From: Acanthamoeba lenticulata
Lineage: Eukaryota; Discosea; Longamoebia; Acanthamoebidae
NCBI GenBank assembly: GCA_002179805.1
Contig: NAVB01000563.1
Span: forward strand, 124,001 to 188,000
Direction of reading: 5' to 3'
Length of the DNA stretch: 64,000 bases
Made by a program: the position numbers and the translations under genes. Within the stretch, counting starts at the first letter, position 1, and every line of letters starts with the position of its first letter. The notes beneath the pieces were generated by a model that worked only from the letters and a program-made list of their open reading frames with translations, was not told the origin of the DNA and searched no databases. Shown piece after piece: positions 61,279 through 64,000 of this stretch.

Positions 61279-61937
61279 TCACTCATCAGCCGAGCTTCGC
61301 AACCGCTTCTCTGCTGCTTCAAGAGCTCGTCGCCGCCTGACTTCATTTGATACTTCAGCAGCACCAGAGTCGATGATCGTCTCTGGAGACGCGCTCGCTG
61401 CTTGCACCTCAGGCGCAGCGTCCGTGGAAGGAGAGGGTGATGATGAGGATGTCGTGCAAGCCGGCGTGGACGGCCCGGTCAGCTTCTCCAGGTATTTCCT
61501 GAGTGCAAAACCTGCGTCAGCACGAGGAACCTCAGTGCAGGGACTTCGCGATAAGAGAGCATACTTTCTAGCTTCTTCGAGCATCTGCTGCTTCCTCAAC
61601 TGCAGCAGCTGCTGTCGCTCCGCGGCACTCTTGGGGAAGTTGCTCGTGGCGGTATTTACCGCTGGCGTGGGGACCGTGGCCACCCGAGCGACCGAGGGCG
61701 AGGCCGCTCTGACGGCCGTCTGCGGCACCGCTCTGCCGGCAACTGCAGGCACGTTGGCCACCTCTGCCCAATACACGTGAATCACGCTGCTGGTCGTGCA
61801 AAAGAATCACACAAAGTCTTGAGGGCAACGCACCCCCTGCAAAGAGGACATTTTTTAGCCACAGAGCGATACGCTCGGAGTAGCGAATGGCAATGTAGAG
61901 CCCAATCAACAGGGCTCCCACAACAACAATCGGCTGC
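61279..61937 (-). CDS. Small single-TM protein with p97-interacting (VIM) motif
   Basis: Starts MQPIVVVGALLIGLYIAIRY at 61937: an N-terminal TM helix followed by SERIALWLKNVLF. After introns come an Ala/Pro/Val-rich linker, a charged helix (SAAERQQLLQLRKQQMLEEA), a short piece (KYLEKLTG) and a Ser/Pro linker. The C-terminus is SNEVRRRRALEAAEKRLRSS, ending ADE. The segment RRRALEAAEKR fits the VCP/p97-interacting motif RX5AAX2R seen in gp78, SVIP and SelS. TM plus helix plus terminal VIM is the layout of ER proteins that recruit p97 in ERAD, so that role is inferred. Introns lie near 61768-61835 and 61500-61565. It is divergent from the NT-C2 gene (188 bp apart). Confidence 0.55.
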
Positions 61938-62125
61938 ATTTGGTATCTTTTTTGTTTGTCGTTTCTTTTCGTTTGCATTTTTTCCACGTTTATTGGGTCC
62001 TCTTTTTATCCCTGGTTTTTTCTTGGCACAGCAAAGTTCGTTGCGGCAGAAGCGGTCGTTGTGGCCCAGAGAGAAAGAAGAACACAGCAAGCAGCGAGCA
62101 CGAGTGGTCAAATCGGAGGATCAAG

Positions 62126-64000
62126 ATGCCAAAGGACGGTAAGAAGGAAAGAAAATCAAAAGGTGGCAAAAAGGAAAAGAAGGTCAAAGTCAGCGTCCTC
62201 TACGAGATCACCATCAAAGGTACGGTGGCCAACGCCAAGATTGCGAGGGGTGGCAGCTGACCTCGGACCAACCTTAGGTATTGATAAATTGGCACGCGAT
62301 GACAACGGCAACAAAATGTATATTCAGTACAAGAGAGGCAAAAAGTCAGCCAACCATGGCAAGACCAAAGAGGTTCAAAGACAGACCTTTGTTGTTTTTA
62401 TTAATATTTTCTTATTTATCATAAAATTTATAATTTTATTCTTGTTTTATCTCAGGCGGTGATCCAGTACAACTTTGTCCAATGGGACGAAAAGCTCAAT
62501 ATCAAGAGCACGCTGCTTCAGACGCCGTCGACGGGAGTCTTTGACCCCAAGACCATCGACTTTCACGTTATCCAGGTAGAGCCTTGCGGTCGCAGACTGT
62601 GGTTGACGCTGTTTATCTAACTCACGCACGGTTATACGTGTGGCAACGATGACCAGTTGGCTGCCCCAAAGTTTAGCAAGAAGAACGAGCTGGCGGTGCT
62701 GACCATGAACCTGTCCGATTATGCCCAGCCGACGGCCTCTACACCGCCGGCCGATGAAGCATCGGCGGGCCCCAAGGCCTGGAATGTCGTTCAGTCGGTT
62801 CAATTTCCTGTCACGAGCGACCGATCCAAGAGCGACAAGGCCGCTATGGGCCTCGAGAGCATTCCCCAATTCGTACTTAGCCCTTTTCATCATTAAATCT
62901 TAAAAGTATTAGGAAATGAATAACGCGACGTTGGACGATATGTACAGGAAATCCTGGTCAAGTCGCGGTGGCTCAAATACAATGGCAAGCTTCTGATTCA
63001 GTACGACCTGTCAGCCGCGGCCAGCCGCGGCCGTTGCGTCTCCTCCGATCGCCAGACACTAACTTCCTCTGCTATTGCAGGAGCAACAAAGAGAAGGAGT
63101 CGGGCAAACCGACGGTGCGCGTAGGCGACGAAGAGTTTGATTTGCAGACCGACCGCGAGGGATCGGACGATGATGGCGACACAACGCTGGGAGGCGGCAG
63201 CGACGACGAGAGCGAGGTGGAGAGCGAATTTGAGGACGACGACAGTGACTTCTCCGAGCCCGAACGCAAGGGCTCCGGTACAATCATCAAAGCTTAATGC
63301 ACCTCAGCGACGCTCAGCTGTCTCGACCACGAGTTGTTCATTTCGTAACCTCTGGTCAATGCAGGGATCGCGGGCTTCAGCAAGACGTCAGACATGAAGT
63401 CCAGCACGGGGAGCATCAAGTCCAGCAGCGGCGGACGGACAAGCTCGGACGCGAGCGACAGGAGTGGTGTCAGCAGTGGCGGCAGCGATGCCAAGCGCGT
63501 CAAGGCCCTGCAGGAGGAGGTCCAGAAGCTGAAGCAGCAGTTGCGCCAGTACGGGCCCGTCCCGCCCGGTCGACGTCATGAGCCTACACACACACACACA
63601 AACACGTGAAACTCACCGGTCCCACCACGGCATTGCAGGGTGAACGAGACGGCGCAGATCCGGCTGGAAAACATCTCTGCGCAGAAGCGAGAGATTGAGG
63701 ACCTGCGCCAGCAGGTCGACGGAGGCAAGCCGGCCACGCCCAGTGCGACCTCTACCGGCAGCGACAGCCAAATCAATGACCTCATCAAGACGATTGGGCT
63801 CTATTTCAAAGTATGGACTCACGTAGCTCGCGGCTGACGGCCCTCGCAACGTAGACTGACCACAACTTTCTTCACTTTTGCAGAAGGACAAGGATGACTC
63901 TGAGCGGACGTGCCACTGGCTCGGGTTCACAGCGTCGCTGACGACGCTCTTCACGGGCATGGCCCTCAGCGAGGAAGGCGTTCCGGCCTCTCTTCAGAAC
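62126..64000 (+). CDS. NT-C2 (EEIG1/EHBP1-type) coiled-coil protein, 5' part (cut by right edge)
   Basis: Starts MPKDGKKERKSKGGKKEKKV at 62126. The basic leader is followed by an NT-C2-like beta-sandwich in several exons: VKVSVLYEITIKGIDKLA, KMYIQYKRGKKSANHGKTKE, VIQYNFVQWDEKLNIKSTLL, VFDPKTIDFHVIQLA and KKNELAVLTMNLSDYAQP. The family places this domain at the N-terminus and uses it for membrane or Rab-linked contacts. Then come EILVKSRWLKYNGKLLIQ, a Ser/Asp-rich acidic linker (63110-63290), a Ser/Gly linker and a coiled coil (RVKALQEEVQKLKQQLRQ; IRLENISAQKREIEDLRQQV). The final visible exon (ERTCHWLGFTASLTTLFTG) runs to the edge; it could begin a DIL-like globular domain, but too little is seen. 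Introns carry GT-AG ends near 62221-62277, 62375-62456, 62576-62657 and 62875-62947. Confidence 0.7.

Overview
The window is nuclear DNA of a GC-rich, intron-dense protist and most closely resembles Acanthamoeba (Amoebozoa). Genes are split by short spliceosomal introns, roughly 40-110 nt, with gtacgt/gtgcgt-type donors and cag acceptors. AT-rich stretches lie at gene ends, and some genes have TATA-like boxes about 90-130 bp upstream of the ATG. TKL-type kinases fused to a nucleotide cyclase, Sec14 and ACAP paralogs and a secreted expansin fit that assignment. The organism name is inferred from gene content, not from a marker gene. Most long antisense ORFs are shadows caused by GC-rich third codon positions.

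Layout. 1-18.4 kb: an ACAP-type ArfGAP (cut by the left edge), an unrecognised gene and a Sec14 protein; an intronless acidic coiled-coil protein; an Svf1-family protein; a PP2C phosphatase; then a complete BAR-PH-ArfGAP-ankyrin ACAP and a second Sec14 protein. The ACAP(+)/Sec14(-) association therefore occurs twice. 18.4-26.1 kb: an RGG/F-box/ankyrin protein, a TrhO-like rhodanese tRNA hydroxylase, a GT28-like glycosyltransferase with altered donor motif and a secreted expansin-like protein. 26.4-33.5 kb: a secreted heme dioxygenase/peroxidase fused to a cytochrome P450 (Ppo/linoleate-diol-synthase-like architecture), divergent from a tail-anchored flavin amine oxidase. 33.6-39.7 kb: RRP15 and UTP25 share a 182-bp bidirectional promoter, followed by a four-TM protein.

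40.7-59.0 kb holds the most striking system: two oppositely oriented paralogous receptors built as signal peptide, two PstS-like (phosphate-binding-type) modules, an EGF-like module, TM, kinase, class III cyclase and kinase. They flank a carrier-like gene, an acidic membrane protein with two LIR-like motifs, a DUF885 metallopeptidase-like protein and a decayed ankyrin fragment. Their intracellular halves are almost identical while the sensors have diverged, and one copy lacks introns that the other keeps. 59.9-64 kb: a protein phosphatase inhibitor 2 homolog, a small membrane protein ending in a p97-interacting (VIM) motif, and an NT-C2/coiled-coil protein cut by the right edge.

Exon boundaries come from reading frames and splice sites by eye. 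Gene spans run from start codon to stop codon and include introns.
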